From Amanita rubescens (taxonomy: Eukaryota > Basidiomycota > Agaricomycetes > Agaricales > Amanitaceae): a stretch of 53,512 nucleotides of DNA. A model generated the notes under the pieces. That model was not told where the DNA came from and did not search any database. It saw only the letters and a program-made list of their open reading frames with translations. Position 1 is the stretch's first letter. Each line of letters starts with the position of its first letter. The DNA lies in the NCBI GenBank assembly GCA_015039365.1, contig WION01000361.1, positions 1-53,512 on the forward strand. The letters are read 5' to 3'. Shown in pieces: positions 43,801 through 53,512 of this stretch. A program made the translations under genes and the position numbers.

Positions 43801-46746
43801 CTCAGAAGGGAAATGTTCTCCTTGCGAAATATGAAAGGTGATGGGCTTTTTTGTCCGCTTCGTAGTTTGCACTGAACGATACTAGACTACGGCGGGATAT
43901 CTGCTTCGAGGTTGGAAATACTTGAGGAAAGGTTAAGGGATGATGTACTTGCTGAACTGGACGCATTCAGCGGCAGGTAAGGCAGATCCTACTACGTTAG
44001 CCGATGAGTCTCAAGTTCATCATAGGCTGCTCTTGCATACTGAAACACCTGATGGGGCTGTTTTGCCGGTATGGGAAGAGGTAAAAGATAAAGATGTCAT
44101 GGTTTTAAAGGACATCATGGCTTCTCGCCAAGATGAGGATGGAGTGCAACTTCAATACGCTCGCATACCCATAACTGCTGAAAAACCTCCGGACTTCTCA
44201 GACCTTAATGAGTTGATTGGAGTTTCTCTCCGAGTCTCGAGAGACACCCCCATTGTCGTCAATTGCCAACTTGGCCGCGGCAGAAGCACGCTTGCATCTG
44301 TGAGCATAATCGAGTATGGATCGTGGCCTATGATTCTCACTTGCGTAGATTATCCTGGTCCTGATCAGACGGTGGTTGGAATTGAAGGACCCAGTGACAG
44401 CGCCGGGGTCCCCCCAAACCCATAGGTCTCAAAATCTGCCAACAGTGCCAAGCTCTTACTTTGAAATTGCATCGGCGTCGAAATCCAGGCATTCTTATCA
44501 AGTTATTAACAGTATGGCACACGCATTCCTATAAACCGTCATTGCAAACTGACCTTTGTAGACCTACTTCGCGTGGTTAGGAAAGGCCCACGGGTGAAGA
44601 ATATCGTTGACGACGCAATTGACCAATGTGCTGCTGTGTTCAACCTGAGGAATTCCATAGAGGAAACACGCGTAAAAGCAGAGCAAGCTGTAGACTCCAA
44701 CGAGCGGAAAATGTATGCTCAAAGAGGTTTGTCCCGTCAACAGCATTGCACAGTTCTCTAAAAATTACGAGTGAACAGGCCTTCAGAGTCTCCGCAGATA
44801 CTTTGAACTGATTGTCTTCCAATCATATCTCCAATCCACTGAGCCAGATACCATGAGAACTTTTCAACCCGTAGAAACATTCGTAGATAATCTTCCCGGT
44901 AAGATTTGAAAATAATGGACGTGTTCATACTTATCTGGTCGCGTTATTTCCACAGTAATCAAGACATTCGTGAGGGAACTTACCGCAGAGGGCATTTATG
45001 CGCTGAAACCATTGGAGCGCGTCGATCCAAAGGAAGATATGGCCGATCCTGATGAAGTTACAGCCATAGTGACTAATCGCACTGGGGCAATCCTTTCAGC
45101 GTCGACCATTTTGAAGAGTGATTTCTTTTCAAATCTGCAAAAAATGACTCTGCCAGAGTAGGACCATGTCTTCGTTTCCGTCTTTTAATTGACGAACTTC
45201 CATTCATATAGGCGCATCGACGGATCGCCAAACTTCCGCCGAACGCATCTGACGCTGCGGCCTGTGCAGTCTGCTGGCCTGAGCGGCACGGATTTCGTTG
45301 TGGATGCACTTGGTCCAAGGATGGTGTGCGGGAGGTATGAAATATTTATATGGATCATGGAAATGAGGCTGAAGGTCTGGTATAGTGGAATGCCAACTGT
45401 GAATGGCCTGAAACGAGCACTAGAAAAAGTCGACGCAGGCCCTGGTGGATCTAATATGGCATTCTGGACATCGTTGCGCGAGGTGAGTGAGATTGGAGCC
45501 CAACAGAACTTTTGGTCAATTTTCGTTAGGAGCCGGTGATCTACGTTGCTGGAAGACCACACGTTCTCCGCCGTATCGATAAACCACTAGAGAACGTCGA
45601 GTGCGTTACATTCTGAATTTCTCGTTCACGACTGGCCTAAACTTGTGCTACAAGGGCAACTGGTGTTACGACAGAGATAGTTGAAGCAATGGAGAACAGC
45701 TTCAAGAAGGACGTCCTTTTCGAGGTTAAACAGGGCAACGGCCGCATCCTGCTGCACGACGAAGTTGAAGAAAGACCCGGTGTTTACTCCATCATACCAA
45801 TTTGGGAGAGCGTAACCGAGGACGATATCATGACCCCTAGAGACGTCTTCGAACTCGTACAGAAGGAAGGTTATCGAGTGAGTACCACGACAACGTATCT
45901 ATTACTCATCTGAAGTGCTTCAGATTGATTATGGTCGTGTGGCTATCGTAAGTCATTTTACGGCCGATCTAATTAAGCTTCATATAACGCTTCCCAGACA
46001 GATGAACAAGCACCACTTCCTGGGGCCCTTTCCCAACTTCTAGACAGGATTAGAACAGGCTTATCTCGAGCAGGAGACTTCATTTTTAACTGCCAGATGG
46101 GCCGCGGACGAACCACCACCGGGATGGTAACGGCGTGTCTAATCTCTTCCACAGTGAATTGGAAGGAACAAGAATCGAAGAGAGTAGCGGAAGAAGCTTC
46201 ACTCGATTTTTACGATGCTATAGATGGTCCTTCTGAGGAAGAAGCGTACTTGCAAGGTATTTTGATGGACTTGGTGTTTAGTATCGTGGATTGATGTAGC
46301 TTTTACAGGGGAATACAAAACGATTCTTCAACTTGTCGGCGTACTTTCTCATGGCAAAATTGCAAAACGTTTGACTGACAGGGCAATCGATCTGATGCAG
46401 GATGTACAAAACCTGCGAAAGGCTATTTATGAGTAAGATATATTTTCCTTGTGATACTTATTTATTGATCGGTCGTAGCAACAAGTTGAAAGTCCAAGCT
46501 TTAGAGAAAGGAAGTGCCAAGGAGAGGAAAATGCGTGCAATAACGGTCAACTACTTGTAAGACAGCATCGTTTGGTTATGAATATCGCGTCTAACAAATG
46601 TTAGGTACCGCTATGGCACTCTGATCGCGTTCGCAAATTACCTTCTTGAGATGAAAGAAAGTCTTGAGCCAGAGGTCACATTCCAACAATGGCTCCGTGA
46701 ACACCGCGAAATCACAAAATTACTTGAAAGAAGATCTCTTGATTAG
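40895..46746 (+). CDS. Paladin-type protein with three PTP-like phytase domains
   Basis: Paladin-like proteins carry repeated inositol-phosphatase/PTP-like domains; catalytic activity of family members is debated. Thirty-one exons, all in phase, give 1,403 residues. Each of the three repeats has a (V/I)xTRSGxxL or NRTGAIL-type opening, a REEP(I/V)VYI strand and a P-loop. The P-loops are CGMGAVR (Cys308), CQLGRGR (Cys796) and CQMGRGR (Cys1235), so all three keep CX5R. Closing segments GHGLQAKRLVDRVIDA and SHGKIAKRLTDRAID are also repeated. The N-terminal 80 residues are Ser/Pro-rich. One intron (43199-43246) is GC-AG, and exon 6 (42019-42026) is only 8 nt. No signal peptide, so probably cytosolic. 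A role in inositol-polyphosphate signalling is inference from the family. Confidence 0.92.
43199..43246 (+). other. GC-AG intron
   Basis: The donor reads AC|GCAAGT, matching the known consensus of GC donors, with acceptor TTCTAG. The splice restores the frame from FEIWT to QVKFLRKGDAFKLS; a GT donor four bases on (GTATTG) would not keep the frame. Confidence 0.7.
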
Positions 46747-46865
46747 CTTGCAATACATGTCTCTTATCGTTATACCCCCATGTGGCTTAGACGGTGGTAT
46801 TACAACTCAGTATTGTCCGTTGTAAATGGTAATAGTCAAAAGGGATATACATGCAATCAGATGGA

Positions 46866-47717
46866 TCAGAAAATTGCTCTTACTAGACCACCGCCGATCG
46901 CCGCACCTGTGTAACATGTAACAGTTAGTATGTCAAGCAGCACGACAACTTATTCTCGGTTAGCTCACCGGCTCCAAAGCCGACACCGCCAGCGGCTGAC
47001 TGTGCCATCTATAAAGGACCAATCAACAAGACTGACAAGCTTGTGAAAATGGATAACATACTGTATTCTTCAAGTTGCCATACTTTGACTTTTTCTGCGA
47101 ATTATCCTGCTCCTGTAGGCCAACAGAGTTTACGCCTTGTCCCGACTGAGGAGGATTGTCCATGCCGTGGTAGGCGGCACCGAATGGCCGATAGGCTGGT
47201 TTCTCGGGAGCAGGAGCTGAAACTGCGGTAGATATCTTCTCGACATAGTTGGAGGGGAACAACCCCTGCCTCCCTTTCAATCTACCTACCCACCAGTCCG
47301 GATTGGATTCTTCCACGATCTCAACAATGTCCCCTGCTGCAAATGTCAAGTCGTTTGGGTCCTGAAAGAAATCGTGAGAAGGAGCTTGAAGTTTGTGTCT
47401 GGACCCATGGTGGTGGGAAGACTCACTGCGTTGTCCTGGTTATAACCCCAAATGGCACGAGCTTTAACAGCTTGAGGAGCTTGAGAGGCAGGAGCTGGAC
47501 GGTGAGCGGCCGTGACCGAGGCTGGCGTAGGGAAAGAAGGAACTCGTGCCGTGGGCTGGACGCCGTTTGCCGCGGATTGTGAGGGAAGTTTTGCCAAGAA
47601 CTGGTTGGCGTCCAAACGAGAGATGTAATCTTGAGAAACTAGGAATTCAATATTGCTCTGGACCTGTGAGACGATGTGGTCGAGCATCGCGGCTGCTTGA
47701 GGATCCTGTCCTGTCAT
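46866..47717 (-). CDS. SH3-domain actin-patch type protein (LSB1/csh3-like)
   Basis: Four exons (47717-47427, 47361-47062, 47008-46969, 46906-46866) give 223 residues. The N terminus is helical ([23 protein letters not shown]), as in yeast Lsb1/Pin3 and fission-yeast Csh3. The SH3 domain spans about residues 85-140: [40 protein letters not shown] and GLFPSNYVE, with the aromatic ligand-binding residues present. A Pro/Ala-rich linker precedes it. The C terminus is glycine-rich and ends with GGGLVRAIF. Related yeast proteins bind the WASP homologue Las17 and regulate Arp2/3 actin assembly; that role here is inference. Convergent with the paladin gene, 120 bp apart. Confidence 0.85.
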
Positions 47718-48388
47718 GATGATAGCAGAAAGAAAAGTGCAGACTGATTGGAGTCATTGACGACAGGTAACGACGCGACATCACCTGACGACATCTGGAA
47801 TCACAAGTACTTCATATCCGAGTCTATCGTTACGCCAACGCTATCCCGCTTATCACGCCAATTTCAGGGGTAAGAGCTTTGTAAGATGAATGTGTTCTTC
47901 GGGTTTTCGAAGGCCTTCGAAGGTCCAAACTAATCTGAATCTACTGACCTCGTGACAGACTTAGATGGAGTAAGTCCGAACCAATGAAACGGAGACACTT
48001 CGAGAACAACGCTAGTATCTGATTGCATCTGCCGCGTGTGAGCCCCACCTCTAAGCTTGGATAATGGTGGGGAAAAGCAGGGCTATTTCAAGTAAGTCAC
48101 GGAGGTCCCCGAATGTTTTCCTCCAGGTTAAAGTCTGAAGCAATGCCGACCCTACATCACGAGGACCTGTATTAGTATTACCAATGGTCCTCGGGAGCCT
48201 GTGCATCTAGGTACCTCCAGGCCAAGATCTGCAACAGATTTATATGTCATCATTGTTACGGCACGTGCTCCCCGCATTTCTATATTTGGAAAGTGGGCGA
48301 CTCATCTCTCCACTAAACTATATAAGACTTGCCTTTCCTCCTTATCTCTTTCCTCTCCAATCACACAACAAAGCCCTCGCATTTCAAA
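47718..48388. promoter_or_regulatory. Divergent promoter region
   Basis: About 670 bases between the SH3 gene (-) and the next gene (+). A pyrimidine-rich stretch (48330-48360) precedes the start codon at 48389, and ACTATATAAGAC, a TATA-like motif, lies at about 48316-48327. A short direct repeat, TTCGAAGGCCTTCGAAGG, occurs near 47908. Confidence 0.5.
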
Positions 48389-49174
48389 ATGTCTTCTAAT
48401 CCTAATAACGATATTAAGACCCCTTCTGACACCGTTCACCATTCCGAACCTATCCCTATAGCCTCTCGTTTCGGTCGCGGTCGTTCTACGTCCATGTCGT
48501 CAGTCTCGTCAGGCTCAAGCTCAGCCTTCGACATACCTACCCCTATGTCTTCGTCCATAAATTCACAGCACGCTATCCCTTCTCCTTCTGGATCCCCCAT
48601 TCTTTCCTATTTCTTGGGTCAGTCGCCAACTAAACCGCACCCGAGTGCTACATTTCCATTCAAGCGCTCGTTTGCCCCTCCTACTGTATTGGAAGGTGTG
48701 TGTGTATGTTACCTTCTCATTTATTGGTTATTGATAATGTCAAAAGATGAAGAAACAGAGAAGGATTTACCCGTGGCCGCGCATATGCGGCGGGCTAGCT
48801 TGAATGTGGCTGGCCGATTTGGTCAGCAGCCGTACAGCGGTCCCATCCCCGATTCTCAAAGAGATAGGGGGACCGGTCTTCTCCGCAGGTTGTCTCTAGG
48901 CGGCTCCTCATTCGCTAAGGTATGGAGTTCCATGACGTGGGATTCCTTATCCTATAATACCCATCTGCAGATTGATACTTCGCCTTCCACGTTGGCCGCT
49001 CCTCCGAGCCCACCTCCCAATACCGCTACTAGCCCATCCTTTAAAAGTCCTACGCTTTCTACTCCAGTGAAGCATAGGCGAGCAACTACCTCTGGCGAGA
49101 ACGGTAGAACGCGACGAGCCCCATCTCCCATGGGCGAACGCATCTTGAAAGGTCATTTTGATGGCTTTAATTGA
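48389..49174 (+). CDS. Conserved Agaricomycete protein of unknown function
   Basis: Three exons (48389-48695, 48747-48919, 48971-49174; phases consistent) give 227 residues. It is Ser/Pro-rich and mostly disordered, with short ordered motifs: IASRFGRGRSTSM near the N terminus, then MRRASLNVAGRFG and GLLRRLSLGGSSFAK (both resembling basophilic kinase sites, RRxS), and a C terminus reading RRAPSPMGERILKGHFDGFN. I recall this ending as strongly conserved in Agaricomycete hypothetical proteins. Function unknown; the RRxS sites hint at phosphorylation-dependent regulation (inference). Confidence 0.7.
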   Translation: MSSNPNNDIKTPSDTVHHSEPIPIASRFGRGRSTSMSSVSSGSSSAFDIPTPMSSSINSQHAIPSPSGSPILSYFLGQSPTKPHPSATFPFKRSFAPPTVLEGVCVCYLLIYWLLIMSKDEETEKDLPVAAHMRRASLNVAGRFGQQPYSGPIPDSQRDRGTGLLRRLSLGGSSFAKVWSSMTWDSLSYNTHLQIDTSPSTLAAPPSPPPNTATSPSFKSPTLSTPVKHRRATTSGENGRTRRAPSPMGERILKGHFDGFN

Positions 49175-49544
49175 GCGTTCGGGCAATTTTTCGGCTGCTG
49201 TCTTGACCATATCGCTCTTTTGCTTCCCGCTCTTTTCGATACACTGCTTCATACCCCACGGATATAATAAAAGTTAATTATTGCCGCCAAGAGCTCGTCA
49301 CGACTCGTCATATCCGCTCTGCAGGCTGGCGTACATCTTGTCATGTATAATCTTGCTCCATGCAAGACCAAAAGGAACGCGTCTCAAGCATGCGGTTATA
49401 CGGGTCGACCTTGGAGATAACTCGTTGATAATCGGTTACCAAGCTCAAGTTCTGTAGTTTTAGTATTTGCGATTGATATTATGCGGTCCTTGTTGTATAC
49501 TAGTTTTTATTCTACTATATTGGACCACAAGGAATACGCGATGC
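49175..49544. other. Convergent 3' spacer
   Basis: About 370 bases between two convergent stop codons, AT-rich on the right; presumably 3' untranslated regions. Nothing else seen. Confidence 0.5.
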
Positions 49545-49986
49545 TTATTTATTAATAGGCATGGGCCGCTTGGAGAAGACGATCTTGCGCTTCACCAGTG
49601 CCGCGATACACCACTCTTTATCGTCAGTACTATGTCCTCCCATCTCCGAGCGAACAAGGATTGCAAGAGGCTTTGTCAGAGGCACTATTTTGCCTTCTAG
49701 TAAGTGGTGTCCGATGGTCAATGTAGGTTTATTCTCGATGCACTATCAGTCTGCATTGTAACTCGGGGCCAATGAATATACGCCTTACCCCCACTTCGTC
49801 AATCTTGAGATTTCCAACGAGTTGACCATTACGGTCCGCTCCATCGTTACATTCTACGTTTACTTTGCCCTGAAGCTCTATTAGCACGTATTCGTCATGG
49901 GATATTTTCGCCAGAGGAGGGGGTAGCTTCTGCCTGTCAGCCGGCGGAGATGCCAATGTGATCGTGATAATCATGGTGGTCGCCAC
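49545..49986 (-). CDS. CTF8: Chromosome transmission fidelity protein 8
   Basis: Ctf8 is a small subunit of the Ctf18 replication-factor-C-like clamp loader that loads PCNA for sister-chromatid cohesion and checkpoint signalling. Two exons (49986-49789 and 49733-49545) give 128 residues, the normal size. The family signature is clear: EYVLIELQGKV in exon 1, and KPTLTIGHHLLEGKIVPLTKPLAIL in exon 2, followed by CIAALVKRKIVFSKRPMPI. The exon 2 acceptor (CATCGAG at 49734) is needed to keep the GHHLLEGK motif in frame. On the same strand as ATG15, whose stop lies 178 bp upstream. Confidence 0.93.
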
Positions 49987-50164
49987 GCAAAAAGAGTTTG
50001 TCTCACGGGGCTGTTACATTGCTACCGAAGAACTTCTGCCCTTCTAACTCGTAAGATCAGGCATGCCGCATACAGGGATACGACGAATCGATGGACACCG
50101 GTTCTCGAAAGTAGCTATGTCTCAGGTTATAATTTACTATGGGTAATATTAAATACTCTATGTA

Positions 50165-51744
50165 TTATCTAGGGAAGTTGCCATATTGCCAACTATAACA
50201 ATCCTAGTGGCACGCGGTAAGTATTAGCGGGCAAAACAGCGAATCGACGGGTATATAGTTAATGGACTTACCACACAATCATCTTCGTACTTGGCTTCGG
50301 GTACTTCTCTTCCCTCCTTTTCGCTTGAGGGCCAAGGGTGAGATAGCACGCCGTCTATAACGGTTACGATGCCATGATTAGCAACATTCACGGACCATCC
50401 TAGTTGGCCCACGGTGTCGTATACAATACTTTTCCCGAGATGGCAGCTACAGGGCGGAAATTGTTTCAAAGCTGAAACGATGTACGTTAATAGCACCTAC
50501 CGAGTTTCCAAAGCGTAACCAGCAATTGAACATGACGAAAATACGCCAACACAGGTTCCCATTGGGATCGGATCAGCATTGTGGTAGACGTGGACAATAT
50601 GCAGCAGTGATGGCTGATATAGTTTAAAAATGAGGTTCCAGAAGGTTCTATCCGGATGTGAGGTTACATACGTGTGTAGGTAAATGCAGACGCTTAGCCG
50701 CCAGTTTATCTCCCGGAGACTCGAATGTGACGACAGGCGCCCCAAACGTTGCACCAAGGAGGCTGGCAACTCCGCCACCCAAAGAATGCCCAGTGATCCA
50801 GATATTGGAGTCAGGACTATAAGCGGTATTGATTAATGCATGCTCGCAGTATGCATAAAAGGAGACTTAACTACATATATGTTAGGTTGTTGTATAGGTT
50901 CTGTATCGTTTTGGTCTGCTTCCGGTCAATATCGAAATACACGAACGCACCAGTCCAATGGGGTAGAATAAGTTATCATTAGTCAATGATCCTTCCAAGC
51001 AATCTTGGTGACACTTGTTGTTCCCGCGATAACAGTCGCAGACTGGTGTCCATGTCCAGCCGACGCGCGCGCAGCAGCAGCTAAAGAGGATATTGTCATT
51101 GAGTTTATCTCTCTCGGCGGTGGGCCCGCCCCCTGTCCACAACTCCCCGGATGTACCCTTAATGGACAAGACGACGGTGCTGTTGTCTGGAGTAGCGAAT
51201 ACGTGACCTCTGAACCCATCTGCGTCCGGTTCCCAACCAAACGGATAGGACTAGGGGCCGGTAAACATGATTGACTGAAAGTGTGCAAGTATCAACTCAC
51301 CACGGTCCAGTTCCTCTCCAGTTTGTACCAGTCATGGCTATCAGGCTTTACATAGGCATTATTCGTCATCTTGGCCAGTTCTAAAAGGGTGCTCCTGTTC
51401 TCGACGTCCGGTCCGATTACTTCGTCTTCTTCCCAAAGTTGTGCATCCCAGTCTTCTGTCCGTCTTAAATGCGACCTCGCAAGGTTGAACTGATCAAGAG
51501 AAGATGGTCGGAATGTCGTTATCGAGCGTGTGCGAACAACATATGGAGTTTTGGTCAGTTGGGCAGCGGGTGGCACGTCGGAAAAGACAACATGGTTATC
51601 TGGAGAAAGGGCGTGGTAGTGGCGAAGTTCGAATCGTAGCGAGTCATTTCTCTGCGGTGGCTGTAATGGTACCAAATCGATTGTTGAAAAGTAAGAGAAG
51701 AGAGGGAGCAGGACGTTGAAAATGACGGAGGACAACATGGGCAT
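50165..51744 (-). CDS. ATG15: Autophagic lipase Atg15
   Basis: Atg15 is a class-3-type phospholipase that lyses autophagic and multivesicular bodies inside the vacuole. Seven exons (51744-51301, 51250-50951, 50900-50872, 50816-50672, 50613-50501, 50446-50272, 50203-50165) give 414 residues. The N terminus is a signal anchor ([18 protein letters not shown]), as expected for delivery through the membrane-protein route. The catalytic triad is visible as Ser269 in GHSLGGG, Asp320 in HNADPIPMG and His368 in [10 protein letters not shown]. Conserved cysteine-rich parts are [10 protein letters not shown] with [10 protein letters not shown], then [18 protein letters not shown] and the C terminus [14 protein letters not shown]. 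The third exon is only 29 nt, with donor GTTAAG chosen to keep [15 protein letters not shown]. Confidence 0.92.
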
Positions 51745-51859
51745 CGTGGCCCAAAGTCAAGGGCAGCATGGCATGGCACGCAGACAAATTTGTTTATTCA
51801 AATTAGCGTAATAACTCGACCGAATAAGACATTGATGGATTAATATTAGAAAAGAAAAA

Positions 51860-53512
51860 TTAAGAAACACTAAGACTCTCCATAGCAAATCCAAGCACAT
51901 CATTGACCTCGATAGCAGTGTCAGTAGCGACCTGGGGACCAAAGAACACCTCGGGACTGGTGCATGCAGCAACCGCGCGCCGCATATGCGTCGATAGGAA
52001 GGATAAGCCTACTTGGTATGCAGCTGTGGCAGGTTTATTAGTATCCAATGAAGCGTTCAAGATCAGCAACTAACCATTCATCCAACCAAATCCTTCTCGA
52101 GGAACCATCTTGAAATCTATTCCTTGGTTACCATACTCGGCGTCGACCAAATGAGACAGCTTCACAGCATCAAACTACATAGGACACCATTAATGTCAAT
52201 TCTCAAGGTGCCTTCCAAACGCACCTTCTCAGGCACCACGCCGTTAAAATCAACGAACGCAGTTGTCATCCTGGAAACAAAATATCGCCATCTTTTCACC
52301 AAGCGCTATCAGAAATAACTCACATATATAGGAACCGATAAGCTAATCGTTGGGCGTCTTCGAGATACCCGTACCGTTCGAGACCAACCCACAGCATGAT
52401 CTGGTGAGGTGGCCTATCCCATAGAGTCAGTATGACCATACCCCAAACGCATGCGAAACTTACCATGCGTATCTAAGAAGGTTCTGGTGAGTCGTCAACG
52501 ACGAAAACGGTCTGTAACACGTACGGGTAGTCCCATTGTCGGTTAGGTCGGTCGAGAGAGATCTTCCCCCGCGATTCCTCTGTGCCTGATACCACTCCTC
52601 CCAATACTTCAAACTTTCGTAAGGATTTTGACCTACACATTTTTCTGTGCTCAGGGAGCACCTCACGGGTAGAGAGAATGACGTACACTAGTTGCCAACA
52701 CTGCTCCTCACTCGCACATCCAGCCCATAGCGGCCAGAAGGCTGTTACACTTTCGTACAAAATCTGCTGCTCTTTGACGGTGTCGTAGTCAAAGTAGAGA
52801 TGCTTGTTCTCGTTCCACAAGTACTTGTCAATCTGCTGCCTCCTAAATTCCGCCCTCTCAAACCACTCTCGGCTTCTCTGTACCCGTTTCCTGGAGCTTT
52901 CCCGATGCGGATTGGCATAAGCTTCGACAGTGGGTGGGAAAGGACTCAAAGGAAACTCTTCCTCCAGCTCCAACTCATCCCCCAAGACTTCATGGATGGC
53001 TGAGCCGATATCAATCTCGTATTTATATAACAATGACTGCAAGTCAATTGTGGCCAAGTTTGCACAACGCTTCTCGAAGCGGTAGGTGGTATCGTGCCCC
53101 GACTCTCGAACAGCGCGATCATGTAAGAAGTATTCATCAAGTCCTGGCTCCTTGATGATACCGTCATTATACTTCTCGCTAAATTCGAGCACAGAGATTC
53201 CATGTTTCAGTGCGTAAGGCTCAAGGATATGTGTGAAATGAGCGGCTTCGGTTTCCGGAGGGATGCCGAGGCCATCAGGCCGATAGCGAGACAAGCCAGT
53301 CTTCGGATCAAAGCGAGGTTCAGCCATCCAAATTGTATGGTATTCCTTAATCGCCGCCTGGATAGCACGTTTGAGCCATTCTCGGTTAGCCTTCATGTCG
53401 GACCGGTCAAGCTGGTTGTAAATTTGCCAAAGCCATATCGGTCAAGAAGGGAGGTTGAGTTCTACAAAGATAGTAACTCCGGCTCCCGTTCAGAATCTTC
53501 CCGTAGTGTTTG
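51860..53512 (-). CDS. NTH1: Neutral trehalase (GH37), 3' part, cut by window end
   Basis: Neutral trehalase hydrolyses cytosolic trehalose to two glucoses; fungi use it on leaving stress or dormancy. The visible part begins [15 protein letters not shown], then [80 protein letters not shown]-like [46 protein letters not shown] and the C terminus [15 protein letters not shown]. Known exon ends are 52687, 52632-52525, a 9 nt microexon at 52472-52464, 52413-52324, 52270-52225, 52174-52075 and 52023-51860, with phases matching. An extra G at 53427, relative to the conserved reading MALQIYNQL, shifts the frame; it may be a sequencing error or a mutation. The 5' half lies outside the window. Confidence 0.9.

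Noticed and set aside
1..53512. tRNA, rRNA or CRISPR features
   Set aside because: No B-box-like GGTTCGANTCC with a supporting cloverleaf, no rRNA blocks and no regularly spaced repeats were seen.

Overview
The window looks like nuclear DNA of a mushroom-forming basidiomycete (Agaricomycetes). Genes are dense and split by many 45-60 nt GT-AG introns with CTNAC-like branch points. The conserved genes are eukaryotic housekeeping genes: homoaconitase, Nup159, eIF6, NDUFAF7, pICln, Ctf8, Atg15 and neutral trehalase. Between them lie proteins of a type I recognise, from memory, as Agaricomycete-specific. I cannot name the species. No rRNA, tRNA or CRISPR was seen.

Layout. 1-8.3 kb is a gene graveyard, all on the minus strand: a Crinkler/RHS-type nuclease-domain remnant, a COG6 5' fragment, a GH5 exo-glucanase fragment, the 5' half of a cytochrome P450, a 2.1 kb segment bounded by long inverted repeats that carries a lineage-specific gene, and the 3' part of a second P450. 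Every fragment still has introns, so they arose by DNA-level duplication or capture, not retroposition. 8.3-18.7 kb is intact core: LYS4 (+), a coiled-coil protein (-), NUP159 (+, 9 exons) and pICln (-). 19.6-22 kb holds a small unknown gene (+) and a MARVEL-domain membrane protein (-). 22-24.9 kb is nearly empty. 24.9-30.3 kb holds a disordered protein (-), FRA10AC1 (+), NDUFAF7 (-) and eIF6 (+). 31.1-32.5 kb is a second scrap zone, a WW/HECT ligase fragment fused to a broken duplicate of eIF6. 33.1-53.5 kb is again gene-dense: an AhpC/TSA-like protein (+, reading frame unresolved), a vacuolar amino-acid transporter (-), an ARA1-N-like glycosyltransferase (-), a 31-exon paladin-type triple phosphatase (+), an SH3 protein (-), a conserved unknown (+), CTF8 (-), ATG15 (-) and the 3' part of a neutral trehalase (-) cut by the window edge.

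Method and limits. Exon models were built by hand from splice motifs and checked for phase. For LYS4, NUP159, pICln, MARVEL, FRA10AC1, NDUFAF7, eIF6, AVT, the glycosyltransferase, paladin, SH3, CTF8 and ATG15, the exon lengths sum to a whole number of codons ending at a stop. Family names rest on recognised motifs and recalled homologues, not on a search. There is no operon logic. Neighbours are convergent pairs with short spacers (NUP159/pICln, FRA10AC1/NDUFAF7) or divergent pairs sharing a short promoter (NDUFAF7/eIF6 76 bp, glycosyltransferase/paladin 188 bp).
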